Shown: positions 8,782-16,920, counted from the stretch's first letter. The stretch is 59,165 nucleotides of DNA from Candidatus Rokuibacteriota bacterium (GCA_003220265.1 QHRW01000129.1:1-59165), one strand, 5' to 3'. A program made the numbers and translations. Notes: a model not told the origin generated them from the letters alone.

Positions 8782-9717
8782 TCACAGCACTCGCTGGGGC
8801 GACGGGCTGGCCGCCACCTGGTTCTTGCCGGCCCTCTTGGCCGTGTACAGCGCTTCGTCGGCTGCGCGGAACAGGTCCTCGGCCGTGCCGGCCTCGTCGT
8901 CGGGCAGGCTGGCCACGCCGAAGCTGGCCGTGATGACCTTGCCGTGCGAGAAGGGGTACTTGGCCACGACCTCGCGGATGCGGTCGGCGTAGAGACGCGC
9001 GCCCGCCTTGGACGTCTCCACCAGGAGGACGGCGAACTCGTCACCGCCGTAGCGCGAGACCACGTTGATGCCGCGCGAGTGCTTCATGAGGATCTGGGCC
9101 ACCTCGCGCAGCGTGTCGTCGCCCACGGTGTGGCCGTACTCGTCGTTGACGGCCTTGAAGCCGTCGAGGTCCAGCAGCACCACCGACACCGGGTGGTTGA
9201 AGCGCCGGTAGCGGGAGAGCTCCTCCTCCAGGCGCAGCGAGAAGAAGCGGCGGTTGTAGAGGCCCGTCACCTCGTCCTTGAAGGACGTCTCCTTGAGCCG
9301 CGCGTTGGTGGACTCCAGCTCCTTGTAGGCGGCGTCGAGGCGGGTGGCGTAGGTGTTGATCTCGGCGGCTTGCTGCTCGATCGTGCCCAGCATCTTGTTG
9401 AACGAGCTCATCAGCGTGCCGACCTCGTCGCGCCGACGCTCGCCACCCGGCATGCGGGCCATGGTCCGCCCGATGTCCCAGATGATGTAGCCCCCCGCCA
9501 GCATGCCGACGATCGTGAAGATGACGAGAAGCTGCAGGCCGCCGAACTTGAGCGTCTCGCCGGGGGCCAGGGTCGGCAGCATGAGCACCAGCACCACGAA
9601 GGCGAGGACCAGCACGGGGACGATCGAGGCCAGGGTGAGGGCCACCAGGATCCGCTTCTTGATTCGCAGCCCGGCGTGCGCAACGTCGGGCGTGGTCTCC
9701 GGGGGCATAACGGCCAT
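8782..9717 (-). CDS. Membrane diguanylate cyclase (GGDEF)
   Basis: The 311-residue protein has two transmembrane helices at about residues 23-48 and 62-80. A short HAMP-like/coiled region follows, then a GGDEF domain with the intact active site RYGGDEFAV. The position for the inhibitory RxxD site reads RGIN, so product inhibition through a classical I-site is unlikely. It makes c-di-GMP at the membrane; no extracytoplasmic sensor domain of note lies between the helices. It is first of a two-gene unit with the HD-GYP regulator. The divergent 52-base gap to the TusA-like gene must hold promoters for both directions. Confidence 0.9.
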   Translation of the reverse strand: MAVMPPETTPDVAHAGLRIKKRILVALTLASIVPVLVLAFVVLVLMLPTLAPGETLKFGGLQLLVIFTIVGMLAGGYIIWDIGRTMARMPGGERRRDEVGTLMSSFNKMLGTIEQQAAEINTYATRLDAAYKELESTNARLKETSFKDEVTGLYNRRFFSLRLEEELSRYRRFNHPVSVVLLDLDGFKAVNDEYGHTVGDDTLREVAQILMKHSRGINVVSRYGGDEFAVLLVETSKAGARLYADRIREVVAKYPFSHGKVITASFGVASLPDDEAGTAEDLFRAADEALYTAKRAGKNQVAASPSPQRVL

Positions 9718-9769
9718 TATTCTAGTTGCCGCTCGGAAGTGTCAATGTAAGAATTTTCACTGAGTTATC

Positions 9770-10006
9770 ATGAGTCTCGTGGCCGATCGAAGGCTCGACT
9801 GCGTGGGATTGTTCTGCCCCATGCCCATTCTGAAAACGCGCGACGCGCTCAAGGGGATGGATATCGGTCAGACCCTGGAGATGCTCTCCGACGACCCGGC
9901 CTCCGAGGCCGACATGAAGAGCTGGACCACCCGGACGGGCCACGAGCTGGTGGCCGTCGAGAAACATGCCGCGGTCTACCGGTTCATCGTCCGAAAGACT
10001 CGATAA
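9770..10006 (+). CDS. TusA-like sulfur carrier protein
   Basis: The 78-residue protein has the family signature LDCVGLFCPMPILKTRDAL, in which CPMP carries the sulfur-accepting cysteine. The beta-alpha-beta-alpha-beta pattern of TusA/SirA is complete. TusA proteins take persulfide sulfur from cysteine desulfurases and hand it on for thiolation or sulfur oxidation. The next gene is a NifS-like protein whose frame overlaps by 41 bases, a strong sign the two work together. That partner has lost its PLP lysine, so the source of sulfur for this carrier is uncertain. Confidence 0.9.
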   Translation: MSLVADRRLDCVGLFCPMPILKTRDALKGMDIGQTLEMLSDDPASEADMKSWTTRTGHELVAVEKHAAVYRFIVRKTR

Positions 10007-11171
10007 GTCCGCGGGTCCGCCCAACTCGCGGATCTACCTGGACTATGCCGGCTTCTCGCCCGTCGATCCCCGCGTGGTGGCCTTCATGCGGCCTTTCCTG
10101 GAGGGGGGCGTGGGCAATCCGGCCGCGCTGCACTCGCACGGACTGGAGGCGCGCGCCTCGCTCGACGGCGCCCGCGCGAAGGTCGCGCGCCTCGTGGGCG
10201 GCGCCGCCGGCGGCGTCATCTTCACGGCCAGCGCCACCGAGGCCAACAACCTGGCGGTCAAGGGCTCGGCGCTGCGCGCGCGCGGCCGCCACGTCGTCAC
10301 CTCCGGCATCGAGCACATCTCCATCGTGAACTCGTGCCGGGACCTCGAGAAGCAGGGCTGGACGGTGAGCGCGGTGCCGGTGGATCGCGAGGGGCTCGTC
10401 GACTCGCACGCGGTCGCCGGCGCGCTGCGCGACGATACCGCGCTGGTCTCGGTGATGGCGGCCAACGGCGAGATCGGCACGTTGCAGCCCATCCGCGAGG
10501 TCGGCCGGGCGGCCCGGGCGCGCGGCGTGCCGTTCCACGTGGACGGCGTGGGCGTGGTCGGCCGCCTGCCCCTCAGCGTGGACGAGTGCGCCATCGACCT
10601 GCTCACGCTGTCCTCCAACGACCTCTGCGGGCCGCCGGGCGCCGGCGCCTTGTGGGTGCGGACGGACGTCGCCCTGGCGCCCATCATCCTGGGCGGCGGG
10701 CAGGAGGGCGGCTACCGGTCGGGCACCGAGAACCTTCCGGCCATCGTGGGCATGGGCGTGGCCGCCGACCTGGCGCGCAACGAGCGCGCGGCCGAGGTCG
10801 CCCGCCTTGCGCCGCTGCGCGACCGGCTGCTCGACGGCCTGCTCGAGCGCGTGCAGGGTGCGCGGGTCACCGGCGCCCGTGGGCCGCAGCGCTTGCCGCA
10901 CCACGCCAGCGTCGTCGTGCCCGGGGTCAAGGCCGACGCCGTGCTGCTCGAGCTCGACCTGCGCGGCGTGGCCGCCTCGTCGGGCTCGGCCTGCAACCTC
11001 ACGACGGGTGAGCCCTCGCACGTGCTGCGGGCCATCGGCTGCTCGCGCGAGGAATACGAGGGCTCCCTCTGCTTCACGCTCGGCCGCTGGACCACGGCCG
11101 CCGAGATCGACGCCGTCCTCGACGTCCTGCCGGGCGTCGTCAGCCGGCTGCGGCGGCTCGCGGCGCGGTGA
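9966..11171 (+). CDS. Cysteine desulfurase-like protein lacking the PLP lysine
   Basis: The 401-residue protein follows IscS/NifS through its length: SATEANNLAVKG, SGIEHISI with the conserved histidine, ANGEIG, HVDGVG, YRSGTEN, and the persulfide cysteine in SSGSAC at residue 343. The PLP-binding segment reads SSNDLCGPPG where the family has S-G-H-K-x-x-G-P-K-G. Asp219 therefore replaces the Schiff-base lysine, Asn replaces the histidine, and the usual glutamine after HVD is also lost. Ordinary desulfurase catalysis is not expected. Only the ATG at 9966 provides a start before the first strand, so it overlaps tusA by 41 bases. It may be a sulfur-carrier chaperone or a different PLP chemistry; this is unresolved. 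Confidence 0.85.
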   Translation: MPRSTGSSSERLDKSAGPPNSRIYLDYAGFSPVDPRVVAFMRPFLEGGVGNPAALHSHGLEARASLDGARAKVARLVGGAAGGVIFTASATEANNLAVKGSALRARGRHVVTSGIEHISIVNSCRDLEKQGWTVSAVPVDREGLVDSHAVAGALRDDTALVSVMAANGEIGTLQPIREVGRAARARGVPFHVDGVGVVGRLPLSVDECAIDLLTLSSNDLCGPPGAGALWVRTDVALAPIILGGGQEGGYRSGTENLPAIVGMGVAADLARNERAAEVARLAPLRDRLLDGLLERVQGARVTGARGPQRLPHHASVVVPGVKADAVLLELDLRGVAASSGSACNLTTGEPSHVLRAIGCSREEYEGSLCFTLGRWTTAAEIDAVLDVLPGVVSRLRRLAAR

Positions 11172-11872
11172 GCGGCGCCCGCCGGCTCTTCCTCTTCGAC
11201 ATCGACGGCACGCTGGTCACGGCCGGCGGCGCCGGCCGCGTGGCCATCGGCCGCGCGCTGAGGTCCGTGTACGGCACGACCGGCGCCATCGAGGCCTATG
11301 ATTTTCGCGGCAAGACCGATCCGCGCATCGTGTGGGACCTCATGACCGGCGCCGGCCTGGACGAGGCCGCGGTGGCCGACGGGATGCCGGCGTGCTTCAC
11401 CGCATACGTGGCCGAGCTGGACGAGCTGATCGGCGACGGCGCCCGCGTGAGGATCATGCCGGGCATCGCGGAGGTCGTGAAGGCGCTCGCCGCCCGCGAC
11501 GACGCGGTGGTGGGGCTGCTGACGGGCAACATCGAGGCGGGCGCGCGAGTGAAGCTGCGCCCGACCGGGCTGTGGCCGCTCTTCCGGCTCGGCGCCTTCG
11601 GCTCCGACGACGTGGATCGCCGCAATCTGCCCGCCATCGCCTGCGAGCGGGCCCGGCGCCTGGCCGGCCATCCGTTCCCGTTCGAGCAGGTCACGATCAT
11701 CGGCGACACGCCGCTCGACGTCGACTGCGCGCGCGCCTGCGGCGCCGTGGCGGTGGCCGTGGCCACGGGCTTCCATCCGCACGCCGATCTGAAGGCGTGC
11801 GCGCCCGACCTGCTCTTCACCGACTTCTCCGACGTGCCCGCCGCGCTCGCCGCCCTCACCGCCGCTCGGTGA
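11168..11872 (+). CDS. HAD-superfamily hydrolase (phosphoglycolate phosphatase-like)
   Basis: The 234-residue protein has HAD motif I FDIDGTLV with both aspartates. Motif II is in LLTGN and motif IV in IIGDTPLDVDCA. The helical cap between residues ~20 and 95 places it in the Gph/beta-PGM-like class. The GTG start overlaps the NifS-like stop as GTGA, so it belongs to the same transcript. The natural substrate cannot be told from sequence. Confidence 0.85.
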   Translation: MSGARRLFLFDIDGTLVTAGGAGRVAIGRALRSVYGTTGAIEAYDFRGKTDPRIVWDLMTGAGLDEAAVADGMPACFTAYVAELDELIGDGARVRIMPGIAEVVKALAARDDAVVGLLTGNIEAGARVKLRPTGLWPLFRLGAFGSDDVDRRNLPAIACERARRLAGHPFPFEQVTIIGDTPLDVDCARACGAVAVAVATGFHPHADLKACAPDLLFTDFSDVPAALAALTAAR

Positions 11873-12327
11873 CCGTCCCGCTCGTCGTCCTCTGGCTGCA
11901 TCTCGTTGGGGCCGTCGTGTGGATCGGGGGCATCGTCTACCAGGCTCACGTCCTGCTGCCCGCCGCACGCCGCGGTGAGGCGGCGACGTTCGCCGAGGCC
12001 GCGCGCCGCGCCCGCCCGGTGACGTGGACGGCGATCAGCCTCGTCGTCCTTACCGGCTTCTACAACGTGACCCGCCTCGGTCCGTACGAGCGCGTGATCG
12101 AGACCGGCGCCGGCCTCATGCTGGCCGGCAAGTTCATCCTGGTGATCGCCATGGCCGCGATCATGGGCCAGCGCGACTTCGCGCAGGTCACCTTGTTACG
12201 CGCCGCGCTGGCTAGCGGCGGCGATCCTCAGCCCGCGCTGCGCTCCATCACCCGGATGGACCGCGTGGTCCTGCTGATCGCTCTCGTCGTGATCTACCTG
12301 GGTCTCGCGATCTCGCGCGCTCGCTAG
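11869..12327 (+). CDS. Four-helix integral membrane protein, CopD-like
   Basis: The 152-residue protein has four transmembrane helices: VVLWLHLVGAVVWIGGIVYQ, then TAISLVVLTGFYNV, LMLAGKFILVIAMAAI and VVLLIALVVIYLGLAI. Conserved histidine and tryptophan in the first helix (WLHLVGAVVWIGG) resemble the CopD/CopC-associated and related heme-binding membrane family. The GTG start overlaps the preceding HAD stop by three bases; longer upstream frame is out-of-frame HAD sequence. It is last of the tusA-nifS-HAD unit and its end overlaps the convergent Ldh gene by four bases. The function is inferred only from the fold. Confidence 0.6.
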   Translation: MTVPLVVLWLHLVGAVVWIGGIVYQAHVLLPAARRGEAATFAEAARRARPVTWTAISLVVLTGFYNVTRLGPYERVIETGAGLMLAGKFILVIAMAAIMGQRDFAQVTLLRAALASGGDPQPALRSITRMDRVVLLIALVVIYLGLAISRAR

Positions 12328-13403
12328 CCCAGCGCCGGAATCCCCAGGCCTTTGGCGAGGTCGTTGACGAGGCCCATCAGCGTGGCGTTGATCGGGATGC
12401 CCTCGCGCGTCCGGCGCTTCTCGCTCTCCGCTTCCGGCTCGCCGGCGACGTACACGCGCGTCTGACCCTCCGCGGGCGAGGTGGACTTCACCGAGTCGAA
12501 CATGTCGTCCATGTCGTGCTTGAAGTCCTCCAGCGGGCGGAAGCGCTCGGGGTCGATGGCCACGAAGCAGTGGCCGACGTCCTGCTTCTTCTGCTCGTAG
12601 CGGCCGGTGCGCTGGAAGAGGTCGCCGTAGGTGGCGCCGGGCAGCACGCCGGAGAGGATGTCCACCATCATGCCGAGGCCATAGCCCTTGTGGCCGCCGA
12701 GCTCGCGGCTGCCGCCGAGCGGCGACATGAAGCGCTTCTTCATGGCGATGTCGGGATCGGTGGTGGGCTGGCCGTCCTCGTCGAGCGCCCAGCCGGCGGG
12801 AATCGGCTTCTTCCAGCGGCTCGCGATGCGGAGCTTGCCGGCGGCCACCGTGGTCGTCGCCATGTCGAGTACGAACGGCGCGTGACGGCCGGCCGGCGCC
12901 GCGAACGAGATCGGATTGGTGGAGAGCTTCGGCTCGCGGCCGAAGGTGGGCACCATCGCCACGTAGGGCGAGTTGGTCGTGGCCAGGCCGAGCATGCCGT
13001 GCTCGAGCGCCATCATGGAGTAGTTGGCGGCGGCGCCGAAGTGCCCCGAGTTGCGCACGGTGACGATGCCGACGCCGAACGTGCGCGCCTTGTCGATGGC
13101 CAGCCGCATGGCCAGCGTGGAGACGTAGTGGCCGAGGCCCTTGGCGCCGTCGTAGAGCGCCGTGGCGGCGGCATCGCGGGCCAGCACCGGTTCGGCCTCC
13201 ATCACGACGAAGCCCTGGCGCCACAGCTCGTGGTAGCGCGGCAGCATGTCGATACCATGCGAGTCCACGCCGCGCAGATCGGTCTTCACCATGAGACCGG
13301 CCGTGATGTCGGCCCGGTCCTTGGGCATCTTCATCGCGATCAGCGCCCGCGTGATGAACTCCGTCAGCCGCGTGTGCGGAATGAGCGTCGGCGTCTCGGC
13401 CAT
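12324..13403 (-). CDS. Ldh2-family malate/L-lactate/sulfolactate dehydrogenase
   Basis: The 359-residue protein is a full-length member of the Ldh2/MdhII family of NAD(P)-dependent 2-hydroxyacid dehydrogenases, unrelated to the Rossmann LDHs. Typical features are GVDSHGIDMLPRY, VRNSGHFGAAA with the catalytic histidine, PISFAAP and GGHKGYGLGMMV. It lies 9 bases after the F420:NADP reductase and appears to be the last gene of the F420 operon. A lactate- or phospholactate-related role in F420 side-chain supply is possible, since 2-phospholactate is the classic CofC/CofD substrate. That link is inference; unrelated 2-hydroxyacids are equally possible. Confidence 0.88.
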   Translation of the reverse strand: MAETPTLIPHTRLTEFITRALIAMKMPKDRADITAGLMVKTDLRGVDSHGIDMLPRYHELWRQGFVVMEAEPVLARDAAATALYDGAKGLGHYVSTLAMRLAIDKARTFGVGIVTVRNSGHFGAAANYSMMALEHGMLGLATTNSPYVAMVPTFGREPKLSTNPISFAAPAGRHAPFVLDMATTTVAAGKLRIASRWKKPIPAGWALDEDGQPTTDPDIAMKKRFMSPLGGSRELGGHKGYGLGMMVDILSGVLPGATYGDLFQRTGRYEQKKQDVGHCFVAIDPERFRPLEDFKHDMDDMFDSVKSTSPAEGQTRVYVAGEPEAESEKRRTREGIPINATLMGLVNDLAKGLGIPALG

Positions 13404-13412
13404 GACGATCTC

Positions 13413-14057
13413 CTAGAGTCCGGTAATCTTGATGCCGGAATTCTTGAGCTTGTAGCGGCGGTTCACCGTGGCCAGCACGGCGGTGATGCCTTCGAGCGGG
13501 CCGCTGTTGGACAGCGGGCCGACGTCCACCACGCGCAAGCCCATCGAGCGGGCGAGCTGGCCCACGGTGTCCTTGGCGCCGGTGTCGGCGCCGCACATCA
13601 GCAGATCGCACTCGATCGGATGCTCGGCCTCGGCCAGCTCGTGGGCGGCGATGTGGTGGAACGCCGCCACCACGCGCGCCTCGGGCAGCAGCGCCTGCAC
13701 CTCCTCGGCGGACGAGCCGGCGGCGGGCGGCGTGAACAGGCGCGGGCCGCCGAAGGTGAGCGGCACCACGGTGCTCACCACGACCTTCCCGCGACACGCC
13801 TCGCGCGCATCCGGCAGGGTGTTGGCCAGCCCCGCCGCGGGCAGCGCGACCACGACGACCTCGCCCAGCGCGGCCGCCTCGGCGTTCGTGTGACCGACGA
13901 TGGGAATGGCGTGGGCGGCGTGGCGCAGCTCGACGGCCTTGGCCTTCGCGCGCTCCGCGTCGCGGGAGCCGATGATGATCGAGTGGCCGAGCTTGGCCCA
14001 GCGCACGGCCAGGCCGGCGCCCTCCTTGCCGGTGCCGCCGAGGATCGCGATGTTCAG
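13413..14057 (-). CDS. npdG: F420-dependent NADP reductase, probable CTG start
   Basis: The dinucleotide-binding protein has the motif ILGGTGKEGAGLAVRWA and SRDAERA after the second strand. The rest (VVVALP, AFHHIAAHEL, CDLLMCGAD, GLRVVDVGPLSNS) matches NADPH:F420 oxidoreductases, which move hydride between F420 and NADP. The first ATG/GTG in frame, at 14006, would delete the glycine-rich loop. An in-frame TAG closes the frame at 14067-14069, leaving CTG at 14055-14057 as the only sensible start. AGGAG overlapping the cofE stop sits about 7 bases before it. It follows cofE in the F420 operon. Confidence 0.88.
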   Translation of the reverse strand: MNIAILGGTGKEGAGLAVRWAKLGHSIIIGSRDAERAKAKAVELRHAAHAIPIVGHTNAEAAALGEVVVVALPAAGLANTLPDAREACRGKVVVSTVVPLTFGGPRLFTPPAAGSSAEEVQALLPEARVVAAFHHIAAHELAEAEHPIECDLLMCGADTGAKDTVGQLARSMGLRVVDVGPLSNSGPLEGITAVLATVNRRYKLKNSGIKITGL

Positions 14058-14066
14058 GCGGGTCTC

Positions 14067-14819
14067 CTATCGGAAGAGGTCGCGCGCGGGATCGCGCAGC
14101 AGCGCCTTGCTGCCGTCCTCGCTCGGCGCCAGCGGCAGGCCCCGCACGAGCGCGGCGGGAATGCGGTCGAGCTTGCCCATGACGGGCTCGGCGGCGGCGG
14201 CGAGCTCGTCGGCGATGGCGAGGATCGTGGCCTGCAGCGGCCGGCCCGCGGGATCGCGCTCGCCGAGATAGCTGCGCAGCGGCGCGAAGCCGGCCACGCC
14301 GATGGCGATGTTGACGAGTCCCTCGCGCCACGGCCGGCCGAAGGTGTCGGCGACGATCACGTGCACCTCGGCCCGCGTCTGCGCGCGCACGGCGTCGCGG
14401 AAGGCGCGCGCCGAGCCGTCGGGATCGACGGGCAGCAGCGCCACCACGTCGGCGTCGACGTTGGACTGGTCCACGCCCGCGTTGGCGCACACCCAGCCGT
14501 GGTGCGTCTCGGTCACCAGCACGCCGCGGTCCATCCGTACGATGCGGCGCGACTCGCGCAGGATGACCTCGATCAGCCGCGGATCGCGCCCGAGCTCGGC
14601 CGCGAACGTCGTCGCCATCGGCGAGGGGGTGACCTCCGGCAGGCGCAGCAGCCGGCCCTCCGACTTCGACACGACCTTCTGGCTCAGCACGACCACGTCG
14701 CCGCTGGTCACGGGGGTGCGCTGGCGCGCGGCGGCGTCCACGACGAGGCGCGCGATGTCGTCACCGGGCCGCACCTCGCCGATCCCCTCGATGCCGATCA
14801 CCTCGTACCGCGGCGGCAT
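14067..14819 (-). CDS. cofE: Coenzyme F420-0:L-glutamate ligase
   Basis: The 250-residue protein matches CofE along its length: the N-terminus YEVIGIEGIGEVRPGDDIA, VVVLSQKVVSKSEGR, RESRRIVRMD, CANAGVDQSNVD and VIVADTFGRPWREG. CofE adds glutamates to F420-0 with GTP. It lacks the C-terminal nitroreductase-like domain fused in actinobacterial FbiB, so this is the archaeal/proteobacterial short form. No separate dehydro-F420 reductase was seen. The ATG at 14819 lies 2 bases after the cofC stop. Confidence 0.92.
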   Translation of the reverse strand: MPPRYEVIGIEGIGEVRPGDDIARLVVDAAARQRTPVTSGDVVVLSQKVVSKSEGRLLRLPEVTPSPMATTFAAELGRDPRLIEVILRESRRIVRMDRGVLVTETHHGWVCANAGVDQSNVDADVVALLPVDPDGSARAFRDAVRAQTRAEVHVIVADTFGRPWREGLVNIAIGVAGFAPLRSYLGERDPAGRPLQATILAIADELAAAAEPVMGKLDRIPAALVRGLPLAPSEDGSKALLRDPARDLFR

Positions 14820-14821
14820 GC

Positions 14822-15493
14822 TCAGCCGTGCGCGGCGGGGCGCACGCCGGCCAGCCGCTCGGGCAGGCGCCAGCGCGCCAGCAGCGCGCGGCTCTCGGTG
14901 CCGGCGCCCTCGGTGAGCAGCGCGAGGAGATCGTCGGGCTGGTCCACGTCGAGGCCGAGGCCCCGCAGCCTCACCACGCGCGGCTCGATGCGCAGCGCGC
15001 GCGCGGCAGCCAGGTGGTTGTCGAACGAGGGCTCGCCGAAGCGCAGGCGCATGACGCCCGGCGGCGCCAGCAGCACGCCGTTGGTGCCGAGCCCGGAGCG
15101 CGACGGCGCGAACACGGCAGCAGGGGACGGAGCGCCCGCGGCGACGAGCGCGCGGATCTCCTGGGCCGTCACGCAGGGGACGTCGCCGGGGATCGTGAGA
15201 AACGCGCGGGCGCCCGCGCGCGTGGCCTCGGCCTGGGCGACGGTGACCGCCGCGGTGTGGCCGAGATTGTCCGGCTCGCCGAGCGGCTCGGCGCCGAGGC
15301 TGCGCGCGATTCCGGCCACGTCCGGCTCGCGGGTCACGACCCACACGCGATCCAGGCGCGCCGCCGCCAGCGCGCGCAGCACGTCGATGAGCATCGCGCG
15401 GGCCAGCTCGCTCCGCTCGGGGCCGTCGAGGATGCGCATCAGGCGCTGCTTGGCGTTGACGACGTCCTTGACGGGGACGGCGGCGACGATCAT
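14822..15493 (-). CDS. cofC: 2-phospho-L-lactate/phosphoenolpyruvate guanylyltransferase
   Basis: The 223-residue protein has the N-terminal nucleotide-binding signature AVPVKDVVNAKQRL. It also has TIPGDVPCVTAQEI and FGEPSFDNHL, all typical of CofC/FbiD. It activates a C3 phospho-acid with GTP for transfer by CofD. The sequence alone does not show whether 2-phospholactate, PEP or 3-phosphoglycerate is used. The start overlaps the preceding GNAT stop as ATGA. Longer frames toward 15919 are shadows of the acetyltransferase gene. Confidence 0.92.
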   Translation of the reverse strand: MIVAAVPVKDVVNAKQRLMRILDGPERSELARAMLIDVLRALAAARLDRVWVVTREPDVAGIARSLGAEPLGEPDNLGHTAAVTVAQAEATRAGARAFLTIPGDVPCVTAQEIRALVAAGAPSPAAVFAPSRSGLGTNGVLLAPPGVMRLRFGEPSFDNHLAAARALRIEPRVVRLRGLGLDVDQPDDLLALLTEGAGTESRALLARWRLPERLAGVRPAAHG

Positions 15494-15990
15494 GCGGCCA
15501 GGGCCTTGTCCATACGCACGCAGTCTACCGCCACCCCGGGAGTGAGCCGGTGCTTCTCGCGGCTGCCCGCGTGCCAGCCCCGGTGCGCGTAGAACACCTC
15601 GGCATTGAGCGAGGCGCAGAGCGTGAGGTTCGGGAAGCCGTGCCCGCGCGCCGTGCGCTCGAGGTGCTCCAGCAGCGCGGAGCCGACGCCGCCGCCGGCC
15701 GCCTCGGGCACGACGTACACGGCCACCACTTCCCGCCGCTCGAGGTCCAGCTCGCCGAAGCCGATCACCGCGCCGTCGCGCTCGGCCACCACCATCACGT
15801 GCGCCTCGATCGCGCGGCGGTAGGCGTCGGCCACCAGCCGGCCGGTCCACACCGCGATCTCCTGCTCCGTGTACCAGCCGGCGCACAGGCCGCGGATCGA
15901 TCCGGTGTGCACGCGCCACACGGCCTCGGCGTCGCTCTCGACGGCGGCGCGGATGCGCGGCGGCGCGCTGCGCGCCTCGCGCGTGGTCAC
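15490..15990 (-). CDS. GNAT-family N-acetyltransferase inside the F420 operon
   Basis: The 166-residue protein is a complete GNAT: the N-terminal RIRAAVESDAEAVWRVHTGS, the core VVAVYVVPEAAGGGVGSALL with the acetyl-CoA loop, and the C-terminal AEVFYAHRGW. The GTG start overlaps the cofD stop (GTGA) and the stop overlaps cofC (ATGA). It is therefore translationally embedded between two F420 biosynthesis genes. No such enzyme is part of the known pathway, so it may modify an intermediate, detoxify a by-product, or simply be co-regulated. Confidence 0.88.
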   Translation of the reverse strand: MTTREARSAPPRIRAAVESDAEAVWRVHTGSIRGLCAGWYTEQEIAVWTGRLVADAYRRAIEAHVMVVAERDGAVIGFGELDLERREVVAVYVVPEAAGGGVGSALLEHLERTARGHGFPNLTLCASLNAEVFYAHRGWHAGSREKHRLTPGVAVDCVRMDKALAA

Positions 15991-16919
15991 GCCGCCCCCA
16001 GCACGCGCCGCGCCAGCACGATCTCGCTCGCGCGATCGGTCATGACGATGTCGGCCGCCACCGCCTTCACGCCGGCCTCGCCGAGCGCATCGGCCAGCTT
16101 CGCATCGCGCGCGTCGATCAGCAGCGTGCGCAGCCACGGCGCGTAGGCGGCCGCCACGCCGAGCGGGGAGACGTCGAGGCCGCGCGCCTGCATGAGGCGT
16201 CCGGCCGGCCCGCTCACCGGCGCGCCGCCGACGATCGGGCTCACGCCGACGATCGGTGCCCGCGTGGTGCGGAGGGCGGCCACGATGCCGGGCACCGCGA
16301 GGATGGGGCCGATCGACGTCACCGGGTTCGACGGGCAGACGAGCACGAGGTCGGCGCCGGCGATCGCCTCCACGACGCCCGGCGCCGGGCGCGCGGCCGT
16401 CGCGCCGTCGTAGGCGACGGCGACGACTTCACCTTGCGCCTTGTCGCGCACGAAGTATTCCTGGAAGGCGAGGCGTCCCTGCGTGGTCGTGACGCTGGTG
16501 CGCACGGGCGCGTCGCTCATCGGGAGGATGCGCGCGGCCACGCCGAGGCGCGCCGCCAGCCGCGCGGTGATCGCCGTCAGCGTCTCGCCCTCGCGCAGCG
16601 CGGCCGTGCGGACCAGGTGCGTGGCGAGGTCGCGATCGCCCAGGCTGAACCACGTCGGCGCGCCCAGTGACGCCATCGCCTGCAGGGCATGGAAGGTCTC
16701 GTCGGCGCGGCCCCAGCCGCGCGCCACGTCGAGCAGACCGGCCAGCGCGTAGGTGACGGTGTCGAGATCGGGGGAGACGTGCAGGCCCCACACTTCGGTG
16801 TCGTCGCCGGTGTTGCCGACGATCGTCAGGTCGCGCGGGGCAAGACAGGCGGCGAGGCCGCGGAGGAGCTTGGCGGCGCCGGTCCCGCCGGCGAGCGCCG
16901 TGACTTGCACGTGCGTCAA
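15987..16919 (-). CDS. cofD: 2-phospho-L-lactate transferase (F420 synthesis)
   Basis: The ~310-residue protein has TALAGGTGAAKLLRGLA at its start, IVGNTGDDTEVWGLHVSP, LGDRDLATH, LVCPSNPVTSIGP and VSPIVGGAPVSGPAG. All are hallmarks of CofD. It joins the activated C3 acid to the deazaflavin Fo. The longest start is the TTG at 16919. The GTG at 16910 gives a more typical length and is equally likely, and neither has a clear Shine-Dalgarno. It begins directly after the R2 hairpin repeat, which separates it from the upstream GNAT gene. Confidence 0.92.
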   Translation of the reverse strand: MTHVQVTALAGGTGAAKLLRGLAACLAPRDLTIVGNTGDDTEVWGLHVSPDLDTVTYALAGLLDVARGWGRADETFHALQAMASLGAPTWFSLGDRDLATHLVRTAALREGETLTAITARLAARLGVAARILPMSDAPVRTSVTTTQGRLAFQEYFVRDKAQGEVVAVAYDGATAARPAPGVVEAIAGADLVLVCPSNPVTSIGPILAVPGIVAALRTTRAPIVGVSPIVGGAPVSGPAGRLMQARGLDVSPLGVAAAYAPWLRTLLIDARDAKLADALGEAGVKAVAADIVMTDRASEIVLARRVLGAA

Positions 16920-16920
16920 T

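Noticed and set aside
7725..9044. 439-codon version of the HD-GYP regulator
   Set aside because: The first 88 codons read the cyclase gene out of frame; the receiver starts at GTG 8780.
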